NCBI GenBank assembly: GCA_001298555.1
Contig: LJCW01000220.1
Coordinates: 1 to 64,000 of the forward strand
Reading direction: 5' to 3'
DNA from: Actinobacteria bacterium OV450
GTDB taxonomy: Bacteria; Actinomycetota; Actinomycetes; Streptomycetales; Streptomycetaceae
Length of the DNA stretch: 64,000 bases
The translations under genes were made by a program, and so were the position numbers. The notes beneath the pieces were generated by a model. That model searched no databases. It was not told where the DNA came from and saw only the letters and a list, made by a program, of their open reading frames with translations. Of the stretch, positions 45,300-52,763 are shown in pieces; position 1 is the first letter of the stretch; the number at the start of each line of letters is the position of its first letter.

Positions 45300-47402
45300 T
45301 CAGTCCTCCGCGGCCTGGGTGAGGGTCGGGGGCGGAACCGCCCGGTGCCACGGGGACGGGGCCCGGCCTCCGGACGGCTCGGATCCGGCCGCGGGAACCT
45401 CCGTCACGATGTGCAGGTCGGCGTCCAGGCCGAGGGCGGCCGCGACGGTCGTACCGGCCCGCTCGGCCACGCCGGCCGGGGCGCCCGTGTACAGCATCTG
45501 CGATTCCTGCCAGGACTGCGGGGCGTCCGCGCCGGTCACGCTGACCGTGCCCGCGCCCGCGCGGCCGGCGGGCAGGTGGCGGGCGCCGCCGACCCCGCCG
45601 TACCCGCCGAGACCACCGGCCGCGGCGACCCGGGAGAACTGGGGCTCGGGCCCGTCCACGGCGGCCAGGCTCGTGCCGACGGAGCCGGAGCCGGGCCGGC
45701 GGAAGAACAGGCGGACCCCGTCGCCTTCGGGGCGTACCGAGAGCACGCCCGTCGTCACCGGCAGCCCGGTGGCGAAGGGACCGCCGAACGGGGCACCCGG
45801 CGCCGGCTGGACCCAGGCCAGTACCGACCCCGCGGTGGCCGCGTAGACGTGGCGCCGTCCCGACCCGTCGGTCGCGGTCACCGGATCGCCGAGGAGGCCG
45901 GCGCCCCCCAGGTCCTGCCACGTTCCGAACGCCCCGCCGGGGGCCGTCGGGGTCCGGGCGCGCAGTGTGCGCCGGGAGTCGCGTACGTACACGGTCAGCC
46001 GGCCGGCCGGATCGACGGCGACGGCCGTCCCGCTGATCGCCGAGGTGCCGGACAGGTCGGTCGTGTCCGGGGTGCCCAGGGACTGCCAGGGGCCGAACGC
46101 CCCGTCGGCCTTGGTCTGGACGGCGTACACGACGTCCCGGCCGTAGTCCTCGGGTCCCGGGCCGAGGGTGGTGCGGGTGGCGAACACCGCGATCCTGCCG
46201 TCGGGGAGCCGGACCACCGATGCGCCGGTGTCGATGCCGGCCCCGGGAAGGAAGCGGGGGCCCTGCCAGGCGGCCTGCGGGCCGCTGCGGGTCCAGTACG
46301 CCATCCGGCCGTCCAGCGCGGCGAAGGCCCACAGCCGCCCGGAGGCGCCCTCGGCCATCCAGGAGGTGCCGTCACCGCGGCTGTAGCGGATGGTCTGGTT
46401 CCAGCCGGCGCCGGTGGGCCTGGTCGCGGTCTTGCGGTCGCCGCAGCCGGCGGGGCTGCCGCACCAGTCCTGGTGGTCCGTCCACGCGTACGTCTTGAGG
46501 TAGCCGAGCTTCTCCTCGGCGGTCTGCGGGTCCAGCGTCGGGGGCAGCGAGCTGTTGGGGTAGCTCACGTAGTTCTGGACCGTGAAGTGCGGGCGGTCCG
46601 TGGACCGCGCGTAGAGCGCGGCGGCCGCCTGGACGAAGCGGGCGCCGTACATGTGGTCCTGGTGGTCGAGGAAGGTGCCGGCGGCCGTCCTGCCCGGGGT
46701 CGGGTCCTGCGTGCGTATCGTGGTCGGCTTGTACCTGGCGAACACGTCCGCGATGGCGGCCGTCACCTGTTCCCTGGTGTACGAGAACTCCTGCCTGACC
46801 GGTGTCCCGGACGTCAGCTGGGAGCCCAGAGCGGGGACCCTGCCGTCCCAGAGGCCGCGCAGGCTGTCCGGGTTGTCCCCGGAGATGCTGCGGGCCTCGC
46901 GGAGCTCCATCCACACCAGGTTGACTTCGGGCCGGGCGACGAGGACGTCCACCTCGGCGTTGCCGCCGCCTGCGGTGGGTACGGACCTGCGCTGCCACGC
47001 GCTGGTGCGGTCGCCGGTGGCCATCTGCGCGTAGGCCCCGCGTATGCCGTTCTGGCGGGCCTCCGCGTAGGCGGCGCGGTCGGCGGGTCCCGCGGCGTCG
47101 TCCAGGTGCGGGCTGTGGGCTTCGTTCCTGCCGTCGGACTCGCCGGAGGTCAGGTAGACGGTGGTGACCTTGATGCCGGTGGATATGGAACGGCTCAGGT
47201 CGGGGTTCATGAAGAACAGGTCGTCATCGGGGTGCGCGACGATCTGCAGGGTGGAGCCCTCGGTCACGCTCGGCCGCACCACGGCCTCAGGCGCCTGCCG
47301 CCGCACGTCCCCGTGCCCGTAGGCCCAGCCCGTCACGCCGGCGGCGGCAACGGAGACCGCGGCGATCAGGGCCGCGAGGCGGGTGCGGCTGGCCAGGGAC
47401 AT
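45300..47402 (-). CDS. secreted PIG-L-family deacetylase with C-terminal propeller-like domain
   Basis: A 700-residue exported protein. The signal/anchor is residues about 8-28. A PIG-L/MshB-like zinc deacetylase follows: IVAHPDDDLFF with the metal motif at 57-60, and LDHQDHMYGARF supplying the later His. The C-terminal 350 residues repeat Trp/Gly-rich units (WQGPRFLPGAGIDTG, GPWQSLGTPDTT, GTWQDLGGAGLLG) as in sialidase-like/PLL beta-propellers, probably binding carbohydrate. It likely removes N-acetyl groups from an extracellular glycan. Confidence 0.88.
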   Translation of the reverse strand: MSLASRTRLAALIAAVSVAAAGVTGWAYGHGDVRRQAPEAVVRPSVTEGSTLQIVAHPDDDLFFMNPDLSRSISTGIKVTTVYLTSGESDGRNEAHSPHLDDAAGPADRAAYAEARQNGIRGAYAQMATGDRTSAWQRRSVPTAGGGNAEVDVLVARPEVNLVWMELREARSISGDNPDSLRGLWDGRVPALGSQLTSGTPVRQEFSYTREQVTAAIADVFARYKPTTIRTQDPTPGRTAAGTFLDHQDHMYGARFVQAAAALYARSTDRPHFTVQNYVSYPNSSLPPTLDPQTAEEKLGYLKTYAWTDHQDWCGSPAGCGDRKTATRPTGAGWNQTIRYSRGDGTSWMAEGASGRLWAFAALDGRMAYWTRSGPQAAWQGPRFLPGAGIDTGASVVRLPDGRIAVFATRTTLGPGPEDYGRDVVYAVQTKADGAFGPWQSLGTPDTTDLSGTSAISGTAVAVDPAGRLTVYVRDSRRTLRARTPTAPGGAFGTWQDLGGAGLLGDPVTATDGSGRRHVYAATAGSVLAWVQPAPGAPFGGPFATGLPVTTGVLSVRPEGDGVRLFFRRPGSGSVGTSLAAVDGPEPQFSRVAAAGGLGGYGGVGGARHLPAGRAGAGTVSVTGADAPQSWQESQMLYTGAPAGVAERAGTTVAAALGLDADLHIVTEVPAAGSEPSGGRAPSPWHRAVPPPTLTQAAED

Positions 47403-47898
47403 CTACAGCGCCTTGGGGGTCGGTCCGGTGCGGAATTCCGCCTGGGAGTCGGTCGGTATCCCGATGGCTCCACTGCTCCCGGTCGACCGGGGCCGATTAT
47501 GCCCCGCGCGTTTGCGGCTGACACACCATCAAGAGACATATGACCGAAACCCTGTTGAATAGCCGATATACCCGACTTGTCCCTTTTGCTCCAAACGAGG
47601 ACGCCCCCGCCGCGGCCCGCCACACCCGCCTGACATGGGCCGATGGGCCCGCAACCGCCGCAACGCCCTCGACGCGAAGCCCGGCCGTCGCCCCGCCCGG
47701 CCGCGCAGGTGTGAGGTTCCCTACAGCGCGGCCAAGGCCCTCTACCCGGTCGGCGGGGCGCCGAGGGCCTGTCGCCCAGAACGTGAAGGCGGTCAGCCTC
47801 TTCCACCACCGGACACGTACGCGGCACGGCCGTCGTCACCGCCGCCCGACCGCCGCCCGACCGGCTGCGGTCGGGCGGCGGCAGGGTCGGCCGGCGGG
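47403..47898. other. intergenic region with terminator
   Basis: 496 bases between two minus-strand genes. The right end holds a strong hairpin at 47851-47880 for the hypothetical gene ending at 47899. The left part, about 47500-47600, is lower in GC and is the likely promoter area of the PIG-L gene. No gene is supported; the plus-strand frame from 47540 becomes a shadow of the next gene. Confidence 0.55.
47851..47880 (-). terminator. strong hairpin terminator
   Basis: CGCCGCCCGACC at 47851-47862 pairs perfectly with GGTCGGGCGGCG at 47869-47880 around a six-base loop, 19 bases past the stop of the minus-strand gene ending at 47899. Confidence 0.85.
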
Positions 47899-48489
47899 TC
47901 AGTTCGAGATGTCGATGTGCATGTTGAAGCGGACGCCGGCGATGCGCACGAGCAGGTTGCCCTGGACCTTCCGCTTGGCGAGGGTGTCGCCGACCTGGCC
48001 CTTGCCGAGTGCGGCCTTGTTCTGGGGTGCGTGGCTGACGAAGTCGGTGAACACGCCGCCGTCGGCGAGGTCCCCGGCCGCCGACCACTCGTCACGGAGA
48101 TCGCCGTACGCGCCGCGGTCCATCGGGGCGCCGCCGAGGCCGAGATTGACGCGTTCCCCGCCCACGTAGGCGGCGGCGCACTGCTCGAGGACGGTGACGA
48201 CCAGCGAATCCTTCAGATCGCGGTCGTAGGTGATCCGAGTGAGCAGATCCGCCGCGTCCGAGTCCAGCTTCGCCTGACGGGCGTCCCGGGCACCCGCTTT
48301 CACCAGGTCCTCCTGGTCGCTGAGGATCGTCTTGCGGGCCTCCGCGAAGCCGTACTGCTTCTGCTGGGCGATCCTGATGGACGCAGCCCATTTCTCCGGC
48401 TCCACCCACTCCGGGTCGAAATCGATCTTCTCGCAGTACGCGATCAGATCCTTCTCCGCTTCCTCGTCGGAACCTGCGTACTCGGGCAT
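47899..48489 (-). CDS. hypothetical soluble protein, 196 aa
   Basis: An acidic, helical-looking cytoplasmic protein that starts MPEYAGSDEEAEKDLIAYCEKIDFDPEWVEPEKW and ends with a beta-type segment (GNLLVRIAGVRFNMHIDISN). I recognise no family. GGGGGATGGGGG precedes the ATG at 48489, and a terminator follows. Its codon use is that of the host. It is transcribed alone and divergently from the MFS/TetR pair. Confidence 0.75.
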   Translation of the reverse strand: MPEYAGSDEEAEKDLIAYCEKIDFDPEWVEPEKWAASIRIAQQKQYGFAEARKTILSDQEDLVKAGARDARQAKLDSDAADLLTRITYDRDLKDSLVVTVLEQCAAAYVGGERVNLGLGGAPMDRGAYGDLRDEWSAAGDLADGGVFTDFVSHAPQNKAALGKGQVGDTLAKRKVQGNLLVRIAGVRFNMHIDISN

Positions 48490-48662
48490 GCGTCCCCCAT
48501 CCCCCTCGACGGTCGTTGCACGGACAACTTCGCACGGCCGCGGAAGCCGTGTCAGCCGTTCGCGACGGATCGTGACAGGGGGTGGCTCGAGGGGATTCCG
48601 AGACGGCCGGGCGCGGGTGCCGAGCACCCCCGCCACGGGCGCGGACGCGGGGGTGCACGATC

Positions 48663-48682
48663 GTTTACCCTGAGGGGTGAAC
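48663..48682. promoter_or_regulatory. inverted repeat before the MFS/TetR operon
   Basis: GTTTACCC at 48663-48670 and GGGTGAAC at 48675-48682 form a near-perfect inverted repeat (one mismatch) 50 bases before the MFS start. That size and place suit an operator for the co-transcribed TetR regulator. Confidence 0.5.
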
Positions 48683-48730
48683 AACCGTGCACCCCGCGGT
48701 GTCCCGCTCCCCTCCCCCGTCTGGAGCAGC

Positions 48731-50221
48731 ATGCCCTCCGCGATACCCGCCGCCGGTCAGGCCTGCGCGCACTCCCGGTTCGTCGTGCCCGTCCTCGCCT
48801 TCTGCGGCATGGTCGTCGCCGTGATGCAGACCCTCGTGGTGCCGCTGCTCCCGCACGTGCCTGAACTCACGGGTGCGAGCCCGGGCGCCGCGGGCTGGCT
48901 GGTGACCGTCACCCTCCTCACCGGCGCGGTCTTCACCCCGGTCCTCGGACGCGTCGGCGACATGTACGGCAAGCGGCGCGTGCTGCTGGCCTCGCTCGGC
49001 GTCCTCACCCTCGGCTCCGTGCTGTGCGCGGTCAGCTCCGACATCGGTGTGCTGATCACCGGCCGGGCCCTGCAGGGAGCGGCCCTCGCTGTGATACCGC
49101 TGGGCATCAGCATCATCCGGGACGAGCTGCCCGCCGAGCGGATCCTGCCGTCCATCGCCCTCATGAGTTCGACCCTGGGCATCGGCGCGGCGATCGGTCT
49201 GCCGGTGGCGGCCGTGGTGATGGAGAACTTCGACTGGCACACCATGTTCTGGGCCTCGGCCGCCCTCGGCCTGCTCGACCTGCTCCTGGTGCTGTGGATC
49301 GTCCCGGAATCCCCCGTCCGCTCCCCCGGGCGCTTCGACCTGCCGGGGACCCTCGGCCTGACGGGCTTCCTCGTCGGCCTGCTGCTCGCCATCACCCAGG
49401 GCTCCGACTGGGGCTGGACCTCCGGGCGCACGCTCTGCCTGCTCGGCGCTTCGGTGGCCGTGGGCCTGCTCTGGGGCCGGTTCGAGCTGCGCACCCGCTC
49501 CCCCATGGTGGACCTTCGGGTCTCGGCGCGGCCCGCGGTGCTGCTGACCAACGTCGCGGCGCTGCTGATCGGTTTCGCCTTCTACGCGAACTCCCTCGTC
49601 ACGGGTCAGATGGTGCAGGAGCCGACGAGCACGGGCTACGGCCTCGGCGCCTCCATCGTGGTGAGCGGCCTGTGCCTGCTGCCGGGCGGCCTGGCGATGG
49701 TCGCCCTCTCCCCCGTCTCCGCGCGGATCTCCGCCGCGTACGGCCCCCGTACCGCCCTCGCGCTCGCCGCCGTGGTCATGGCCGCCGGCTACGTGGTCCG
49801 GTTCTTCACCAGCCACAGCCTCTGGATGATCGTGGCCGGCGCCACCGTCGTCTCCTCGGGCACGGCGATCGCGTACTCGGCGCTGCCCGCCCTGGTCATG
49901 CGGGCCGTGCCGGTGGGCGAGACCGCCGCGGCCAACGGCCTGAACACGCTGATGCGTTCCGTCGGGCAGGCCTGCTGCAGCGCCGTGGTCGCGGCCGTGC
50001 TGGCCCATATGACGTTCCTGGCCGGCGGGCGCAGCGCCCCGACCCTGCACGCGTACCTGCTGATCTTCCTGATCGCCGCCGGAGCGGCGCTCGCCGCGCT
50101 GGTCGCGACGCTGTTCCTGCCGTCGGACCGGCCGGGGCCCGGTGCGCGGCGAGGCCGGAGCGCCAAGCGCGGTACGGTCGCGGTGCCGACGTCCGCGACC
50201 GCCGCCCGGGAGAGCGCATGA
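48731..50221 (+). CDS. MFS drug-efflux transporter (DHA2-like)
   Basis: A 496-residue transporter with about 14 helices, proton-driven. The motif-A loop reads LGRVGDMYGKRRVL, and an early motif-C-like segment follows. It probably exports a drug or toxic metabolite. ATG 48731, with GGAG five bases before it, is preferred over GTG 48677, which falls inside the inverted repeat. The stop overlaps the TetR start (ATGA), so the regulator is made with it and likely represses both through that repeat. Confidence 0.9.
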   Translation: MPSAIPAAGQACAHSRFVVPVLAFCGMVVAVMQTLVVPLLPHVPELTGASPGAAGWLVTVTLLTGAVFTPVLGRVGDMYGKRRVLLASLGVLTLGSVLCAVSSDIGVLITGRALQGAALAVIPLGISIIRDELPAERILPSIALMSSTLGIGAAIGLPVAAVVMENFDWHTMFWASAALGLLDLLLVLWIVPESPVRSPGRFDLPGTLGLTGFLVGLLLAITQGSDWGWTSGRTLCLLGASVAVGLLWGRFELRTRSPMVDLRVSARPAVLLTNVAALLIGFAFYANSLVTGQMVQEPTSTGYGLGASIVVSGLCLLPGGLAMVALSPVSARISAAYGPRTALALAAVVMAAGYVVRFFTSHSLWMIVAGATVVSSGTAIAYSALPALVMRAVPVGETAAANGLNTLMRSVGQACCSAVVAAVLAHMTFLAGGRSAPTLHAYLLIFLIAAGAALAALVATLFLPSDRPGPGARRGRSAKRGTVAVPTSATAARESA

Positions 50222-50820
50222 GCACCACCGACGGATCCGCCCCGCCGCCGGGCGCCGCCGCCGACGACGGGCGGACGGGTGCCGGGAACGGGCGCGACGC
50301 CATCGTGCGGGCCGCGCGCCGGGCGTTCACGCTGCGGCCGTACGCCGAGGTCACCATGCGGGGCATCGCGGCGGCCGCCGGGGTGAGCCCCTCACTGATC
50401 GTGAAGCGGTTCGGCAGCAAGGAGGCCCTGTTCAACACGGTCGCCGACTTCGGGACGGCCGCCGGCGAACTGTTCGCCGCGCCGCCGCCGGAGCTCGGGC
50501 GGCACCTGGTCCTGACGATGGTCGAGCTGCGGGACCGCCTGCAGGGGGACCCGCTGCTGCGGGTGGTGTTCTCCCTCGGTATCGAGGACGAACGCACCCT
50601 GCTCCGGGAGCGCTTCCGCGAGCAGGTCACCGGCCGGCTGGCCGCCACCCTGACGGGGCCGGACGCCGGGCTGCGGGCCGAGCTGATCGCCGGCCAACTG
50701 CTGGGCCTGGGCGCCACCCTGAGCCTGCACCGCCCGGACGGGGCGAGCGCGCACGCGAGCGCCGAGCACCTGGCCGACCTGTACGCGCCCGGCCTCCAGC
50801 GCCTCGTCGACGGCACCTGA
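50218..50820 (+). CDS. TetR-family repressor
   Basis: A 200-residue regulator. The N-terminal helix-turn-helix (about 25-75, VTMRGIAAAAGVSPSLIVKRFGSKEALF) is typical of TetR, followed by a TetR_C_17-like ligand domain. It overlaps the MFS stop by four bases and probably controls that pump. Its last 430 bases overlap, antisense, an abnormal extension of the FMN reductase frame, so the two transcripts may interfere. Confidence 0.92.
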   Translation: MSTTDGSAPPPGAAADDGRTGAGNGRDAIVRAARRAFTLRPYAEVTMRGIAAAAGVSPSLIVKRFGSKEALFNTVADFGTAAGELFAAPPPELGRHLVLTMVELRDRLQGDPLLRVVFSLGIEDERTLLRERFREQVTGRLAATLTGPDAGLRAELIAGQLLGLGATLSLHRPDGASAHASAEHLADLYAPGLQRLVDGT

Positions 50821-51516
50821 CAGCGGCCCCGGCCGGTTGCGGCCAGCCGACCCGGAGTGCGGCCAGCCGACCCGGAGTGCGGCCAGGCGGCGTTCGAACG
50901 GCACCACTTCGAAGCCGTCCGCCGGATCCACCGACGTGATCGCCCCCGTCAGCGACCGGGGTGCGATCGCGGCGGCGGTGTCGACGTCCGGGGTGCCGTC
51001 CGCCCGGGCGGGCGCCATGAAGCGCGCAAGCTCCGCGCCCGCACGGTCGATGCGCTGCGCCAGCCCGTCGCCGCCCCAGTCCTCCGACGCCGCGTACACC
51101 GCGGTCGGCAGGACGAGCGCCCGCAGGTAGGCGAACAACGGGCGCATCGCGTGCTCGGTGACCAGGGAGTGCCGGGCCGTCCCGCCGGTCGCGCCGAGGA
51201 GCACCGGTTTCCCCGTGAGGGCGTCCTTGTCGATGACGTCGAAGAACGATTTGAACAGGCCGCTGTACGACCCCGCGAACACCGGTGTCACGGCGATCAG
51301 GCCGTCCGCGGCCGCCACCGCGTCGAGGGCCGCGGCCAGTCGGGCGGGCGGGAACCCGGTGACGAAGTGCTGGGCCGTCTCCGTCGCCAGGTCCCTCAGT
51401 TCGATGACTTGAGTCTCGGCGGCCAGGTGGTCGAGGGCCGCCGCCGTGAGGCGGTCGGCGAGCAGACGGGTCGAGGACGGTGAGCTGAGTCCGGCCGATA
51501 CGACGACGAGCTTCAT
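50392..51516 (-). CDS. FMN reductase (CE1759-type) with run-on C-terminus
   Basis: NAD(P)H-dependent FMN reductase that supplies reduced flavin to the oxygenase encoded next door. The flavodoxin-like fold, with VSAGLSSPSSTRLLA and TPVFAGSYSGLFKSFFD, ends at about residue 215 (FERRLAALR), near 50872. Relatives stop there. Here the frame runs 159 residues further, reading Gln/Arg/Gly-rich nonsense antisense to the TetR gene. A 20-bp tandem duplication sits exactly where the normal stop should be. The core is intact, so activity is plausible if the tail is tolerated. The ATG overlaps the oxygenase stop by four bases. Confidence 0.85.
   Translation of the reverse strand: MKLVVVSAGLSSPSSTRLLADRLTAAALDHLAAETQVIELRDLATETAQHFVTGFPPARLAAALDAVAAADGLIAVTPVFAGSYSGLFKSFFDVIDKDALTGKPVLLGATGGTARHSLVTEHAMRPLFAYLRALVLPTAVYAASEDWGGDGLAQRIDRAGAELARFMAPARADGTPDVDTAAAIAPRSLTGAITSVDPADGFEVVPFERRLAALRVGWPHSGSAGRNRPGPLSGAVDEALEAGRVQVGQVLGARVRARPVRAVQAQGGAQAQQLAGDQLGPQPGVRPRQGGGQPAGDLLAEALPEQGAFVLDTEGEHHPQQRVPLQAVPQLDHRQDQVPPELRRRRGEQFAGGRPEVGDRVEQGLLAAEPLHDQ
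50839..50886. repeat. 20-bp tandem repeat at the missing stop of the FMN reductase
   Basis: GCGGCCAGCCGACCCGGAGT at 50839-50858 and 50859-50878, then eight more bases of a third copy. Twenty is not a multiple of three. The array starts inside the last conserved codons of the reductase. Confidence 0.9.
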
Positions 51517-52613
51517 GCCCGGGCCTCCCGCTCCGTGGTGTCCCGGGCCGCCGCGACGCGGGCCGCGTGGGTCGGCGCATCCGGCACGCCGGCCGGGCGC
51601 AGGTTCGCGAACTCCTTGCGCAACACCGGTACGACCTCCTCGCCGAGCAGGTCGAGCTGCTCCAGGACGGTCTTCAGGGGCAGGCCCGCGTGGTCCATCA
51701 GGAACAGCTGGCGCTGGTAGTCGCCCGCGTACTCACGGAAGGACAGGGTGCGCTCGATGACCTGCTGCGGCGAGCCGACGGTCAGCGGGGTCTGGGAGGT
51801 GAACTCCTCCAGGGAGGGGCCGTGACCGTACACGGGCGCGTTGTCGAAGTACGGCCGGAACTCTCGGACGGCGTCCTGGGAGTTCCTGCGCATGAAGACC
51901 TGTCCGCCGAGTCCGACGACGGCCTGCTCGGGGGTGCCGTGCCCGTAGTGGGCGTAGCGCTCGCGGTACAGGTTCACCATCTGCTTCGTGTGGGAGGCCG
52001 GCCAGAAGATGTTGTTGTGGAAGAAGCCGTCGCCGTAGTACGCGGCCTGCTCGGCGATCTCCGGTGAGCGGATGGAGCCGTGCCAGACGAAGGGGGCGAC
52101 GCCGTCGAGGGGGCGGGGGGTGGAGGTGAAGGACTGGAGGGGGGTGCGGAACTTGCCCTTCCAGGTGACGACGTCCTCGTCCCACAGGCGGCGCAGCAGC
52201 GCGTAGTTCTCGATGGCCAGGTCGATTCCGTCGCGGATGTCCTTGCCGAACCAGGGGTAGACCGGGCCGGTGTTGCCGCGGCCCATCATGAGGTCGACGC
52301 GGCCGTCGGCGACGTGCTGGAGCATCGCGAAGTCCTCGGCGATCTTCACCGGGTCGTTCGTGGTGATCAGCGTCGTCGACGTGGACAGGATCAGGCGCTC
52401 GGTGCGGGCGGCGATGTAGCCGAGCATCGTCGTCGGTGAGGAGGGGACGAACGGCGGGTTGTGGTGCTCGCCGGTGGCGAAGACGTCGAGGCCGACCTCT
52501 TCGGCCTTCTGCGCGATGGCGAGCATCGCCTTGATGCGCTCGTGCTCGCCGGGCGCGCGTCCGGTCGTCGGATCGGCCGTGACGTCGCCGACGGTGAAGA
52601 TCCCGAACTGCAT
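51513..52613 (-). CDS. LLM-class flavin-dependent oxidoreductase (CE1758-type)
   Basis: A 366-residue luciferase-like FMN/F420-type monooxygenase (TIM barrel): MQFGIFTVGDVT at the start, VGLDVFATGEHHNPPF, DLMMGRGNTGPVYPW. It works with the reduced FMN made by the coupled reductase, as in the CE1758/CE1759 pairs of actinobacteria. The substrate is unknown. The start at 52613 follows GGAAGGG. An AT-rich palindrome directly upstream suggests tight repression. Confidence 0.9.
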   Translation of the reverse strand: MQFGIFTVGDVTADPTTGRAPGEHERIKAMLAIAQKAEEVGLDVFATGEHHNPPFVPSSPTTMLGYIAARTERLILSTSTTLITTNDPVKIAEDFAMLQHVADGRVDLMMGRGNTGPVYPWFGKDIRDGIDLAIENYALLRRLWDEDVVTWKGKFRTPLQSFTSTPRPLDGVAPFVWHGSIRSPEIAEQAAYYGDGFFHNNIFWPASHTKQMVNLYRERYAHYGHGTPEQAVVGLGGQVFMRRNSQDAVREFRPYFDNAPVYGHGPSLEEFTSQTPLTVGSPQQVIERTLSFREYAGDYQRQLFLMDHAGLPLKTVLEQLDLLGEEVVPVLRKEFANLRPAGVPDAPTHAARVAAARDTTEREARA

Positions 52614-52630
52614 GGCTTCCCTTCCCAGGA

Positions 52631-52650
52631 TGGTTAACAATTCAACTATA
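52631..52650. promoter_or_regulatory. AT-rich palindrome before the LLM/FMN reductase operon
   Basis: GTTAA at 52633-52637 and TCAAC at 52642-52646 are an inverted repeat (one mismatch), extended on both sides by AT/AT pairs. It stands out in 70-percent-plus GC DNA, 18-37 bases before the start, as a MarR/HxlR-type operator would. The binder is unknown; no regulator gene is adjacent. Confidence 0.45.
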
Positions 52651-52697
52651 CCTGGGAACGGGGGCCCCGGCCGCGGTATTCCCCCGCGGAACGCGCA

Positions 52698-52728
52698 GGT
52701 CCCCGGTCCGCCCGCCGGACCGGGGACC
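52698..52728 (-). terminator. hairpin terminator
   Basis: GGTCCCCGGTCCG at 52698-52710 pairs perfectly with 52716-52728 around a five-base loop, about 35 bases past the stop of the flavoprotein gene ending at 52764. Confidence 0.8.
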
Positions 52729-52763
52729 CTTGCGTCGGCACAGGTCAGGAGGGCGTCCCGCCC

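Noticed and set aside
47540..48169. 209-codon plus-strand frame
   Set aside because: Low complexity, antisense to the hypothetical gene over its second half, and it spans a terminator.
50627..51580. 317-codon alternative minus frame over the FMN reductase
   Set aside because: Shadow of the reductase in another frame; removing one 20-bp repeat unit would switch into it, but it carries no nearby stop, so it is not the original ending.
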